Source of the DNA: Meloidogyne chitwoodi
Taxonomy: Eukaryota; Nematoda; Chromadorea; Rhabditida; Meloidogynidae
Reading direction: 5' to 3'
Assembly: GCA_015183035.1 (NCBI GenBank)
Contig: JACZZP010000009.1
Coordinates: 2,170,001-2,234,000, forward strand
Length of the DNA: 64,000 bases
Part shown: one piece after another, positions 44,760-54,864 of the stretch
How positions within the stretch are numbered: the first letter of the stretch is position 1
Layout: every line of letters begins with the position of its first letter
Program-made: the position numbers and the translations under genes
The notes under the pieces: generated by a model
Seen by the model: only the letters and a program-made list of their open reading frames with translations
What the model was told of the DNA's origin: nothing
Databases searched by the model: none

Positions 44760-45360
44760 AATATTTAATAATTTGTTATATTAAATTACTTTTTAATTGT
44801 TTTAAATTATATTAAAAATTTTAATTAATCAAAAATATATTTTTAATTATATTTAAGCTTTATTCTTCCAAACATGAAATCTGAGAAGAAAAAGAAATTA
44901 AAATAATTTTATTAATATTTATATAATTTTATATACTTAATAAAAATAAATTAAAAAAAAATATTTATAAAAAAATTTTTTATTAATTAATTTAATTATT
45001 TTAAATTAATTATATAACAATTTTTATTCTTTTTTCATTTTTAGAAAAAATACCTTTAAAATAAATAAATAAATAAATATTAAATTTAATAAATAAATTA
45101 TATATAAAAAAATATAATTTTAAATTAAGTTTAATTGAAAAATAATTAAATTTAAAATATTGCGAAAAATATGTTTTTTGGACGTTTTAGTGCCTACAGA
45201 GACCAGTAAAAAATATTCAAATCCATATAAATCCGATCCCTAGTAATAATAAAATCATTTATTTTCAACTAATAAAAATATTAAATAATAAAATAAATTT
45301 ACTTTTTTTAATAAATAAAATTAATTTTAATTAGCAATGTTTTTACAACGGAAATAATTA
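44760..45360. other. AT-rich spacer, no gene seen
   Basis: Noncoding AT-rich sequence between the repeat gene and the intact Ly6-like gene. They converge tail to tail here. No clear signal beyond poly-A/T runs. Confidence 0.5.
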
Positions 45361-45362
45361 CT

Positions 45363-46072
45363 TTATCCAATAAATTTACCTCCAATCACCAAAAAGCTCA
45401 AAACAATTCCCAAATTAATTTGTGGCATTATTCCAGCATTAGAATTACAAAGATGGGTTGTACATTCAGTACAATTACAGCCTTGTTTATATAAGCAAAA
45501 GCCACAATCTGCTTCGTATCTTCCATCATTACAGTAATATTTTACACATTTCCATTCTATTCCCATCATTCTTTGTGAATAAGTATCAACATCACAGTTT
45601 CTCATATTAATTCCTTTACCATACTTACGATGGCATTTGTATGGATCTAAATTTATTATTAAAAATTTTATTTTAATTAATTATTCATTTAAGTTATCTA
45701 GAGATAGGAACAGAATTGTGTCCCGATCCTGTTTCCCGATTTCCCGATCCGTTTTCCTGATTTTTTTGAGAAATCGGGATCGGGAATTACCGATTTTCCC
45801 GATTCGGGTTCGTCCCAATTGTTCACTTTTTAAAGTTCCCGTTTCCCGATCCCGATTTTTTCAAATTCTTATCTAGTATCATTTAATTCAATATTGGGAT
45901 AATTTTGATTTCATTTAAAAATAAATCAGTTCATTTGTTTTTAAACATTTTAAGAAAAATTAATAAATATTAAAATAAATTTTTATTTATTTTTTTAAAT
46001 TTATAAAATTTTACTTTGAAGTTCAGAATTATGTAAAAGAAGCAAAATAAAAAATATTATGATACAAAACAT
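45363..46072 (-). CDS. Secreted or GPI-anchored Ly6/ET-like cysteine-rich protein
   Basis: Two exons (46072-46015 and 45646-45363) give 113 residues. Exon 1 encodes the signal peptide MFCIIIFFILLLLHNSELQ. Exon 2 begins NPYKCHRKYGKGINMRNC and carries ten cysteines including KCVKYYCND, DCGFC, GCNCTECTTHLCNS, ending in the hydrophobic tail LGIVLSFLVIGGKFIG. The Cys-rich domain ending in LCN plus a C-terminal hydrophobic segment fits Ly6/uPAR (three-finger) or ET-module surface proteins, normally GPI-linked. The 368-bp intron holds a low-complexity MITE (45702-45868). It is the intact member of a three-locus family here. The start was chosen because it alone supplies a signal peptide and splices in frame. 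Confidence 0.75.
45702..45868. mobile_element. Low-complexity insertion with an 8-bp direct repeat
   Basis: 167 bp of TCCCGATCCCGATTT-like units, flanked by the perfect 8-mer TTATCTAG (45694-45701 and 45869-45876). Terminal inverted repeats are weak (AGATAGGAA against its poor complement), but the duplication length points to hAT. It lies in the intron of the Ly6-like gene. Confidence 0.6.
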
Positions 46073-46284
46073 TTTAATTTTTATTTAAATAATTAATTTT
46101 TTCTAATAAAAAATTTTATTTTAATTAATTTATAAAATTTAATTATTTTTAAATATTAAAATAACATAGAAATATTGAATGTTTAATTAAAAATAAAAAA
46201 TAATATTTAATTTAATGAATTATTTAGAAAATCAAAAATAATAAAAATTTAATTATATTTAATTATTCATCAATTTATTATTTT

Positions 46285-47265
46285 TTATTTTTCCCATACT
46301 TTTCTCATTTTATTTACTGATGATATATGTTCATAACTAACAGATTGTGATATTTCTTTTGGATCATACCTTAAAATAAATAAATATTTTAAAAATTAAT
46401 TAAATATTTATTTTTTACCATTTATTTTCTTCATTATTATTAAATAAATCCAAAGTTCTACGTTTTGCCAATTCCTCAGGTGTAAATTCAAATTTATAAG
46501 CTAAAAGAGAACGTCCTTTAATTTTTTGTTCTTTGTAAATAGCCATTTGAATATAAGGTTTATGTAATTCAAACTTTTAAAAAATATTAATAAAATTATT
46601 TTTAGATTTTATTTTTATTAGAAAACCAATAAACTTTGCTAAATATTTATAAATATATTTTATATTTAAAAAACAAACTTTAGTCATTTTAGCCATCTTT
46701 TCAGTATTTATTAATTTTTCTTCTCTGTGTTGAGGAATTAAACTATCGCTAGGAATTATTTGAATAGTTTCCTTTGAAGCTACCTAAAAATAAAAAAATA
46801 ATTAATTTTAAATTAAAAATAACCAAAGAAGCAGTCATTGGGTCAACAGAACGCCAACGTGGAAAAAGATAATTTTTATTTTTTTGAAGAGATTTTTTTG
46901 ACATTTCTTCCTTAAATATTAAAATTAATTTTTAAAAAATAAATTTATTATTTTTTAAATAAAACCTTTTTTCTTTTTATATTTTCATTAATAATACGAT
47001 TTTCCCAAAATGAACGTAATTCTTCACTTTTTGTAATTTCATTATTATCAATTGTAGATTGATTTAATAAAATATTTTTCATCCATTGACTTTGATTATT
47101 TTTAAATTTTTTAGAATTTTTAGTTTCATTTAATATTAAAGAATTTGTTTCATCAATTAAATTTTGTTTATTATTTATTGGAATAAAATTAATTTCTGAA
47201 GGAAAATATTCGTCAATATTACTCCAATTTGGACTGTTATTATTGCTTGTATTATTACTTGACAT
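46285..47265 (-). CDS. 243-residue intracellular protein, unknown
   Basis: Five exons (47265-46966, 46910-46824, 46783-46679, 46573-46419, 46369-46285) total 732 nt and stay in frame. The N-terminal ~100 residues are Asn/Ser-rich (MSSNNTSNNNSPNWSNIDEY), with a charged helix ELRSFWENRIINENIKRKK. Later exons give KKSLQKNKNYLFPRWRSVD, VASKETIQIIPSDSLIPQHR, AIYKEQKIKGRSLLAYKFEF and YDPKEISQSVSYEHISSV. No signal peptide, membrane span or recognised domain. Conserved-looking later exons and good splice sites argue that it is a real gene. Asn richness follows the AT bias. I cannot assign a function. Confidence 0.65.
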
Positions 47266-47853
47266 TTATTAAATAAAAATAAATAAATAAATTAATTAAT
47301 TAATTGTTGTCTTTTAAGCAGTTCCTAAAATAAATTAATTTTTTATATATTTTCTTTTAAATTTCTATCTTTAAATTTGGGGTCAGTTCAGTGCGCAAGA
47401 AGTTAACAACAGAAAAATCTTTTTTTTTTAATTTTCTAATAATTATTAGCTTAGAAATTAATTATATATTTTAACTGATTTACTAAAACAAATGAATAAA
47501 TAAATAAATAAAACAAAAAATAATATAAATTTATTCCTTCCCTATCATTTATTTTTTATTCTTCTTGTGTAAATATTTGCTTAAGGAGAAAATCTTTTAA
47601 AAATTGAGAATCTTCAAAAGAAATTCTACCGATTTTTTCTTAAAATTATTATATAATTTTAAATCAGTTTTGAAAAAATAAATTAAATTAAAAATACTAA
47701 TAAATAAAATTTAATTTATTTAAAAATAAAATTAAAAATGAATTGAAGAATATTTTTTTAAATTATTTTTTTGAATGCTTTCTTCAATCTTTCTTTTAGA
47801 TATTTAATTAAATTTTTTCATTTTCTTCTTGTTTAATATTTTTTTCAATTAAT
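47266..47853. other. Intergenic, with one isolated possible exon
   Basis: Mostly AT-rich. The minus strand at 47638-47556 has an acceptor AAG followed by an open KIGRISFEDSQFLKDFLLKQ... frame ending ...FTQEE and TAA. No partner exons were found, so it may be a gene remnant or chance. Confidence 0.35.
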
Positions 47854-48399
47854 TTAAGCAGTATTAGCTCTTTTACAAGACATTGCCTTATCTTCCGATG
47901 TTTGAATAATTTCAAATTTAGCACCATTAATTAAAAGTTTTAATACATGTTTACTCATATCATAATTTAACATTTCCATCACACATTTATTTTTTGAGAA
48001 AAATGAAGCATCTTTAAAAGGTACTTTAATTGTAAGTTTACCATTATTAATTTTAAAAATTAATTCTCCAGAATGTGAATCACCATTAATATTATTGCAA
48101 TTTCCAGGTTGATTAGTTGAAGCAGTACAAATTGTATTATTATTTATTTTGAATGAAACAGAATCTAATTTAGTTAAAGAACTTTGAAGAATTAATGATT
48201 TTGGCATTCCACTAGTATTTGGTTCCCATTTTGGAATATTTTTGTCATTTTCAAAAATATGTTTAATTTGGCCAATATATTCAACACAACCAGTAGAAGA
48301 AGAAGAAGAAGAAAAACTTGGATTCATTCCCTTAGTTATGGCAATAAAAGCCAAAAAAATAATAAAAAGAGAAGAAAATAGTTTATTAAAGATTGCCAT
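47854..48399 (-). CDS. MAIFN-type secreted protein (putative effector), copy 1
   Basis: A single-exon 181-residue protein. The signal peptide MAIFNKLFSSLFIIFLAFIA is cut near ITKG, and a Ser-rich lead (MNPSFSSSSSSTG) follows. The mature chain has about six cysteines (GCVEY, NTICTAS, GNCNN, NKCVMEM and the C-terminal MSCKRANTA) and reads as beta-rich with no membrane span. It shares its layout with 61364-61891 and 62322-62837 and with the broken copy at 48836-49575: CxEHxGxIKHI start, ICTA, GNC/GIC, IKVPF, FFSKNxC, MxCxRA end. It is divergent from the 48836 copy with 436 bp between the starts. No known family is recalled. Secretion is strongly supported, effector function is inference from the family expansion. 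Confidence 0.85.
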   Translation of the reverse strand: MAIFNKLFSSLFIIFLAFIAITKGMNPSFSSSSSSTGCVEYIGQIKHIFENDKNIPKWEPNTSGMPKSLILQSSLTKLDSVSFKINNNTICTASTNQPGNCNNINGDSHSGELIFKINNGKLTIKVPFKDASFFSKNKCVMEMLNYDMSKHVLKLLINGAKFEIIQTSEDKAMSCKRANTA

Positions 48400-48835
48400 T
48401 TTTAAAAAGTTTTTTAAGGATATTTTTTAAGAATGTTTTTAATTTAGTTGGGGAAGAAATTGTTTGTTGAATAGCTAATTCAATTCTGTTTATATACAAA
48501 TTATTGAGTAATTTTGAAAGATTTATTTTTGATAAAATTTATTACATCATATAATTTGTATTATGATGTAAATTGACTAAATTTTATTTTTCAATGAATC
48601 TTATAATAATTAAAAAGTGCAATAATGAAATTGCGCGATTACATAGAATTCATATTTTCTAAAACTAAAAGTGAAGGCAAAGTGCATAGAAAAGTGAAGA
48701 AATAATTTAAATTTTATTAAAAATAAATCTTTCAAAATCTTTAAATAATTTGTATATATAAAAAGAAATTAATTAATTAATTCAATCAACAAACAAATTC
48801 TTCTCCTCTAAAATAAAAAAAAACATTTTAAAAAA
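48400..48835. promoter_or_regulatory. Bidirectional promoter of effector pair 1, with palindrome
   Basis: The spacer between divergent starts is nearly symmetric. TTACATCATA (48542-48551) and TATGATGTAA (48562-48571) flank a 10-bp centre. Outside these lie inverted AAAGATTTATTTTT / AAAAATAAATCTTT blocks and TATATA near each gene (TTTATATACAAATTA on the left, TTTGTATATATAAAA on the right). The same layout is present at 61892-62321. Confidence 0.6.
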
Positions 48836-49575
48836 ATGGCAATCTTTAACCAACTATTTTCTTCTCTTTTTATCATTTTTTTTGGCTTTTATTGCCATAA
48901 ATAAGGGAATGAATCCAAGTTCGTCAACTGGTGGTTGTATTGAATAAACTGGCATAATTAATCATGTTAACAAACAAAACATTTCAACTGAAAAACCTAA
49001 TTTCCAAGCCAATAAGGCAGGAGTGCCTAATATTTTAATTGTGACTGGAAGTAATTTATTTGCTAAAACTACGGTAGCTATGATGGGAATTAGAGGAAAT
49101 ACTCTTTGTGTTGCTTCTATTAGTAATCAAGGCAATTGTGGAAAGGAGCAAGTGTCTTTGAGTGGAAATTTGATGTTTAACGTTGATAAAAAAATAGCCA
49201 TTAAGGTATTTTTTTAACTAACTTTAACCCAAAAATTTAAAATTAAATTGTGAATAAATAATTTAAATTAATTTGGATCCGACTTATTCCAACTTTTCCA
49301 TTTCATTTTAGCTAAGGAAAATAAATATTATTTAATTATTTTTTAATTAATTTTTACCTTTTTTAACCTTATTTTTATTTAAAATTTAAAAAATACTAAA
49401 TATTCAGGTGCCTTTTGAAAATGCTTATTTTTTCACTAACAATCAATGCAAAATCGAACTTGAAAATTATGATATTAAAACTCACATTTTGTATCTCAAA
49501 ATTAATGGTATGGAATTTACAATTAGTCCTCCTGAAGGCAAAACTAATCCAACTGCTTGTAAAATAAATAATTAA
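48836..49575 (+). pseudogene. MAIFN-type secreted protein, broken copy 2
   Basis: Starts MAIFNQLFSSLFII, then an extra T in the T run (8 instead of 7) shifts the signal peptide out of frame. Downstream, GGCIE is followed by an in-frame TAA before TGIINHVNKQNIS. The body is otherwise recognisable: NTLCVASISNQGNCGKE, SGNLMFNVDKKIAIK, then VPFENAYFFTNNQCKIELEN and a C-terminal NPTACKINN. Unlike its three intronless relatives, it has a 202-bp GT-AG insertion (49206-49407) exactly at IK|VPF. The two lesions make it a pseudogene. It may have diverged as a subfamily before decay, as its body differs more than the others. Confidence 0.75.
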
Positions 49576-49752
49576 ATGAAGAAAAAAGAAAAAGAAGATA
49601 AACTTTTTAAAATAAAATTGTAGAGAAGAAAAATAAATTAAAAAATTTGACACAATTTCTTTTGTTTTTATAATACAATTATTTTTAATAAATTTTTTGT
49701 AGTTTTATAAGTAAAGTTTTAGTAGTGGTAAAGGCACATATAATATTTATTT

Positions 49753-50274
49753 GGTAAATAACCAGTTGGTGTCCTACCTGTCCGCAAAGAGAATTCGCTC
49801 TTTTCTTTCCTTCTCTTGCATTTTTGGCGTTAGGAGAAGTTCACGCTTATTTTTCCTGTACACTGTAATATGCCTTTTGGCACTTGGAAAGAAAGGGATA
49901 AAATAATTAAAATTAATTAATAATAAAGTGAAAATATATCTATTTTAAAAGTGACTAAAGATTAATAATCAAAGATAGAAGATCAGTTGGATAACAACCT
50001 TTTATTGGATTATTTAAGGGATAAAAACCAGTAAAAGGACAACTATTTAGGTAATTCAGTTTTTGTAATATGTCTCATTTTACGGACAATTCTGAATCTT
50101 AATCACTTTATTATTAATTAATTTTAATTATTTTACACCTTTATTGCCAAAAGGCATATTACAGTGTACAGGAAAAATAAGCGTGCACTTCTCCTAACGC
50201 AAAAAATGCAAGAGAAGGAAAGAAAAGAGCGAATTCTCTTTGCGGACAGGTAGGACACCAACTGGTTATTTACC
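49753..50274. mobile_element. MULE-type MITE, perfect 9-bp target duplication
   Basis: 522-bp element with arms of about 120 bp: GGTAAATAACCAGTTGGTGT... and ...ACACCAACTGGTTATTTACC. These include CCTACCTGTCCGCAAAGAG and TGTACACTGTAATATGCC with complements. The flanks are TATTTATTT at 49744-49752 and 50275-50283, a perfect 9-bp duplication typical of Mutator-like elements. Tip sequence matches the element at 56228-57064. Confidence 0.88.
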
Positions 50275-50674
50275 TATTTATTTAGTATAAAAGGTATTTA
50301 ATTTTTAAGATTTTTCAAACGTTAATTTTTCGGTACTTTTCCATAATTTTCCGTTGAAAAAATTTATTCTAAAAATCTAATAGTAAATTAAAAAAAACAG
50401 AAAATTAAGAAAATTAAAAAAGAAAGTTTTTAAAAAAATAATGCGAATACATAGTATTGAAATAAATTATTTTTTTTTAAATTAAAAAAGATATCACTTT
50501 TTAGTAATTTTTTACAATTTTTTATATTTTTTTTTGTATTTTTTAATATTTTTTCCCTTCCATTTTTTAATCCTTTCAATAATGTGTTTGTTAATCCTCA
50601 GTCATTGGGTTATTAGAATCTTTAAAAAAAAAATTAATTAATTATTCCGTTTAATTTAAAAAAAAGGTAATTTG

Positions 50675-50921
50675 CAGTGATCGGAAAGTTCCAAAATTTC
50701 CACGGAACTAGTTCCAGTTCCGGAACTTGTTTTTGAATTTTTGCAGTTCCAGTTCCGGAACTGCATTTTTAATTTTCATAGTTCCAGTCCAGTTCCGGAA
50801 CATTGTGGGGTAAGGAACTAGTTCCGGACCAGTTCCAGTTCCGGAACTAGTTCCAGAACCAGTTCCAAAAATTTGGTAGTTCCATAGTTCCAGTTCCGGA
50901 ACTGGAACTTTCCGATCACTG
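50675..50921. mobile_element. hAT-type MITE that ends a BED-finger gene
   Basis: 247 bp with inverted ends CAGTGATCGGAAAGTTCC and GGAACTTTCCGATCACTG. The interior is AGTTCCAGTTCCGGAAC-type units. Flanks GTAATTTG (50667-50674) and GTAATATG (50922-50929) match 7 of 8. It sits in the last exon of the minus-strand gene at 50916-51920 and supplies its TGA. Confidence 0.85.
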
Positions 50922-51920
50922 GTAATATGTACTTATGCCTGATCCTTGTCCAATTTCAATTTGATTTTTTGCTTCAAGAAAACTTTTTGTTTCCGTCGAG
51001 TGAGTTTTTAAGTGCCTTTTTAAAGTTCCTCCACTTATTCCTTTACTTGTAAATGCATAAATCTGTTCACATATTAAACATTTAGCATTTCCTTTCTGTG
51101 AATCTATTTCAAAACACTCATAAGTTAATTCTGATTTCTTATTTCCTAAAAATGTTAGTAAAATAATTTATTATTAAAAAACTTTATTTTACTTTCATTT
51201 ATTTCCTTTTTAAATTGTTGAAATTCATTAGGGTGTTTGGTTTGTAGATGATATGTTAAATTATTATAAACGTTGGGATGTCTATCATAAGATTGTTTAC
51301 ATTTGTCTCCGTTATCATCATTCAATTTACAATAAATAAAATCTTTTCCTTCATTTCTTTCTTCATAAAAATAATTCCAAATTATTCCTTTATTGGCTAA
51401 AATTTTAATTTTGATTATTAATATATTTATTATATCGAAGTTGAAGAAAATTAATTAAAAAAAAATTAATTTTATTAAAAAAACAAATATTTAAAAAGGA
51501 TATATTTTTATTTAAAAATATACATAAAACAACTTACTATTTGTTATAGACTCTTCATGTTCCTTTTTATTTTGTTCTTCAACTAAATTTTTTTAATATA
51601 TATTCATTACTCTATATTAAATTCTAATCCTCATAATATAAATAAAAAGGCTAAAAAACCTTTTTATTTATTTAATTATAAAACTAACCAGATTGCTTAT
51701 ATCCTTCATTAAGCTCTTCTCTACCCCAAATTCTATATTCATTTATTGTATGTGAATTACCCAAATTTGTTTGTCCCAATTGACCCAAATGTGAAGATTC
51801 CCCTTTTTGTCTTTTCTTCTTTCCTTTTCTTTTATTGTCTTTATTACCTCCACTTTCCATTAAAGTAATCAACATTGATATAATTAAAAATAAAACAAAA
51901 ATAAAATTTGTTAAATTCAT
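50916..51920 (-). CDS. Secreted protein with two BED-type zinc fingers, copy 1
   Basis: Four exons (51920-51689, 51582-51538, 51396-51193, 51145-50916) make 236 residues. The signal peptide MNLTNFIFVLFLIISMLITL precedes a Lys-rich stretch (NKDNKRKGKKKRQKGE) that could act as a nuclear localisation signal and a short linker (HTINEYRIWGREELNEGY). Exon 3 holds a first finger: IIWNYFYEERNEGKDFIYC, DKCKQSYDRH, NNLTYHLQTKHP. Exon 4 holds a second: YECFEIDSQ, AKCLICEQ, GTLKRHLKTH. Aromatic start, Cys pair and HLxxxH are BED-finger features, a domain spread by hAT transposons. The terminal stop lies in the inserted MITE, so the native C terminus is altered by a few residues. Nuclear action in a host cell is inference. 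Confidence 0.75.
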
Positions 51921-51971
51921 CTAAACAAAATTAAAAAATTATTTTTTTACTGGTCTAAATAATTTAAATAT

Positions 51972-52030
51972 ATATACCTTAAATATTCTAATAGAACGGC
52001 TGTCGTTCTATTAGAATATTTAAGGTATAT
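51972..52030. repeat. 59-bp perfect palindrome upstream of a BED gene
   Basis: Perfect 27-bp arms (ATATACCTTAAATATTCTAA... with exact complement) around a 5-base loop GCTGT, GAACG-GCTGT-CGTTC at the centre. It begins 52 bp upstream of the BED gene start and is absent upstream of the 59236 paralog. It could be a tiny foldback insertion or a hairpin regulatory site. Confidence 0.85.
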
Positions 52031-52039
52031 TAGTTAATA

Positions 52040-53100
52040 TTTCCTTAATATATTTTTTAAAAGAATTAATTTTTTATATTCTGCCTTCCCTTATATTAAA
52101 TTATAATAAAAGTCTAATTATTTAATAAATGAGGATTAATTTAAATTAATTTAAAAAAATTTATTTTAATGATTAAAGAGGGAAAATGCCCTTGTATTTA
52201 TTCACCAATTGCTACCCAATAAAAATAGGGTAATATTTCATATGCCCAATTTTGTGTGTTTAAAGTACATGAAAACCCATGAATTTAGCAATCATTAAAA
52301 AAAAATTTGGCAAAATTAAAATTATACATAAGGCGTAGAGAGTAAAAGAGTAAAGGAAGAGTAATATTATATATAAATGCCACAATTCATTTAATGTATG
52401 AGCGGCAAATTTTCGGCATTAAATTCTTTATTAAATTCACCTTTTCCGAATTGTGTTATTGATTTTTGTTAATTAAAAAAATTAAATTATTTTAAAGGTA
52501 ATTTAAATTATTTTTTTTAAATATATTAAATTTTAATTTAATTATATGGGCCAGAGCTCGAAACTTGTAATACATACCATTGGATTCCTCTTGTCGAGCT
52601 GAGTTCGAATATATAAGAATTTAATGCCAGAGACGAATACTCGAATAGATACAGGTCTTTTAATTTTAAATAACCATAGAAGGGTGTACAAACTTGAACA
52701 TTAAAATATTTAATTTTTATTAACAAAGCAATACGCTAAATGTTTTTATTTACTTTAATAAATTTTAAACAATCAGGAAAAATTCCGGATTCCAATCAAA
52801 TTAAGACAGAGTTTGAATTTTTACAATTCCTGATTAATTCCAATCCGGATTTACTCATAAAACCGGTTCGAAAACATAAAAGATAATATTTTTAACATTA
52901 TTATATATTTTAGGTATTGAACTGACCGTCCTTAGCATTAAAAACATACAATTTAATTTTTTACAAATTAAATACAAATTTTATTTAAATATAAAATTTT
53001 ATTTTTTATAAAATCCAAAAATATATATTAATTAATTTATTTAAATATATTCCCAATTTATATTTTAATCTTTTTTAAAATTAATTATTTTAAATTTTTT
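52040..53100. other. Noncoding, duplicated upstream region plus MULE fragment
   Basis: 52100-52480 matches 59380-59750 (AAAATGCCCTTGTATTTATT, GGCAAAATTAAA, GAGAGTAAAAGAG, TTCACCTTTTCCG), so it duplicated with the BED gene. 52545-52720 resembles the left arm of the MULE foldbacks (ATACATACCATTGGATTCC, TCGAGCTGAGTTCGAAT). No gene. Confidence 0.6.
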
Positions 53101-53112
53101 ATTAAATTAATT

Positions 53113-53738
53113 TCAATTCTTTTGGCAAGAAAATATTTTCTTTGCTTCTTCTTCGCAAGGTGTCTAAAATTAAAAATAAATATATTTTATAAGAAAATAT
53201 TTATTAAACTTTTCCTCCTAAACAATAACAAAATTTTTCATCATTTGATTCGCCGTCGTCATAAATTCTAACAAAATATATAAAATGATTAGATAATATT
53301 GGAAAAACAAAAAATAAATTAAATTAAATATTTTTTATTTTTTTTTAATTTAATAAATTAATTTAAAAATTTACCCGTCATTTCGTACTTTGCAGCAAAA
53401 TTCAACTTAATAAATTAATTATTTTATTTAAAAAATTTAAATAAAAATAAATTATATTAAATTTATTTTTAGGTAGAAATATTAGTAAAAAATTAAATAA
53501 AAAATATTATTTAATTTTTATTTAAATTTATTACTCTCATTTTTGTCACATTTATTGAAAAAGTCTGTTGTGGTCTAAGAGATTAAATAATTATTATTTT
53601 TTAATTAAAAATAAATAAACTTGCCACATTATTATAAGTACCATTACAGTAATTTTCTGAAGTTATATTAAATATTATTTTTGCATTTATATATTTAATA
53701 TAATAAAATAAAATAAATATTATTAATTTAATTTGCAT
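53113..53738 (-). CDS. Small secreted cysteine-rich protein
   Basis: Five exons (53738-53625, 53574-53535, 53405-53375, 53267-53210, 53163-53113) total 294 nt, or 97 residues. The signal peptide MQIKLIIFILFYYIKYINA leads a mature chain with ENYC, NKCDKNE, EFCCKV, KFCYC, TPC and SCQKN. Exon count, intron phases (0, 1, 2, 0), the 114-nt first exon and a GC donor on intron 1 (GTG|GCAAGT) are identical to the gene at 39995-40594 although the proteins share little beyond cysteines. It lacks the CSGRYC pair of that gene. It lies between two BED genes. Function not known, secretion is well supported. Confidence 0.75.
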
Positions 53739-53744
53739 TCTCTA

Positions 53745-54860
53745 TTATTATTTAAAAAATCTGAAAATTAAAAAAATAATTAAATAATTATTTGTAAAGT
53801 AAAATATAGTCATTTTTTACATTTATTTTATTTTATAATTTTTTGTTGAATTAATTCAATCAAAAAGGTAAAAATGTATCATTTATTGAGACTTTAGATT
53901 AATAAAATAATTATTTAAAATTAATTAAAAAATAAGTTATGGCCAAAATAAATTAATTTTTAAAAGAAATTTAAAAAAAAAGAGTCAATGAAAAGTTTTT
54001 TTTTCATTTAAAATTAAATTTTTATTCATTTTGATTGATATCTCCTTGTGAATTTATTTTCTTTTTATTGTAAATTCATCACCATTAATTTTTATTTTTT
54101 AAATTTATTTTTAGTATTTAATAAAAAGCCTAAAATAAATTAATTGCATGAAAAAACAAACAAATCAACCATTCTTTCTATTTTATATTTAATTAACTGC
54201 TAATTAAAACTTTAATTATATTTTTTTATTCTATTGGAACAATTAGTATTTTAATTTTTGCAAGCAAGGAAAAATTTTTTTTTTTTAATTTATTTAAAAT
54301 TTTATTGCTAATAAAATAATTTTTTTAAAAAGAAAAATTGTTGGGCAAAATACTTAATATTTTAAATAAAAAAATTAAATATAAGTAAAAAAGAAGTATT
54401 CTCATAAAGTCTTCCCTGATTAATTGGGCGTGTTTATTTAAATACGGTAATTCAGCCTTAAATAATAATAAACTTTTTTTTAAATTTAATTCTACACTTT
54501 TTAATTCTTTTACTTTAAAAAATTAATTTTATTAATTAGTTCTGGCTATATAACTTTTTTTCTTTAAATAATTTATTTTCCCTTGGAAAAAATTTATTCT
54601 AAAAATCTAATAGTAAATTAAAAAAAACAGAGAAAATTAAAAAAAATAATTTTACGAATACATAGTATTGAAATATTTATATTTTTTGTTTAAAAATTAA
54701 AAAGGAAATCTTTTCTTTACTCTTTCTTATTTTTTTTGTATTTTTTAATATTTTTATATTTTTTTTTGTATTTTTTAATATTTTTTTCCCTTTTGTTGTC
54801 TTTCCAATAATCTTGACTGTTTATTCCTCTGTTACAAAAAATTAATTTAATTTAATTTTC
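53745..54860. other. AT-rich spacer, partly duplicated
   Basis: No gene. 54590-54680 repeats 50355-50470 (TTATTCTAAAAATCTAATAG, ACATAGTATTGAAAT), the region downstream of BED copy 1, so the 3' flank travelled with the BED gene duplication. Confidence 0.5.
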
Positions 54861-54864
54861 AAAA

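Noticed and set aside
45637..45876. Open frame rich in SRDRNRIVSRSC
   Set aside because: It falls on the TCCCGATCC low-complexity insertion in the Ly6-like intron.
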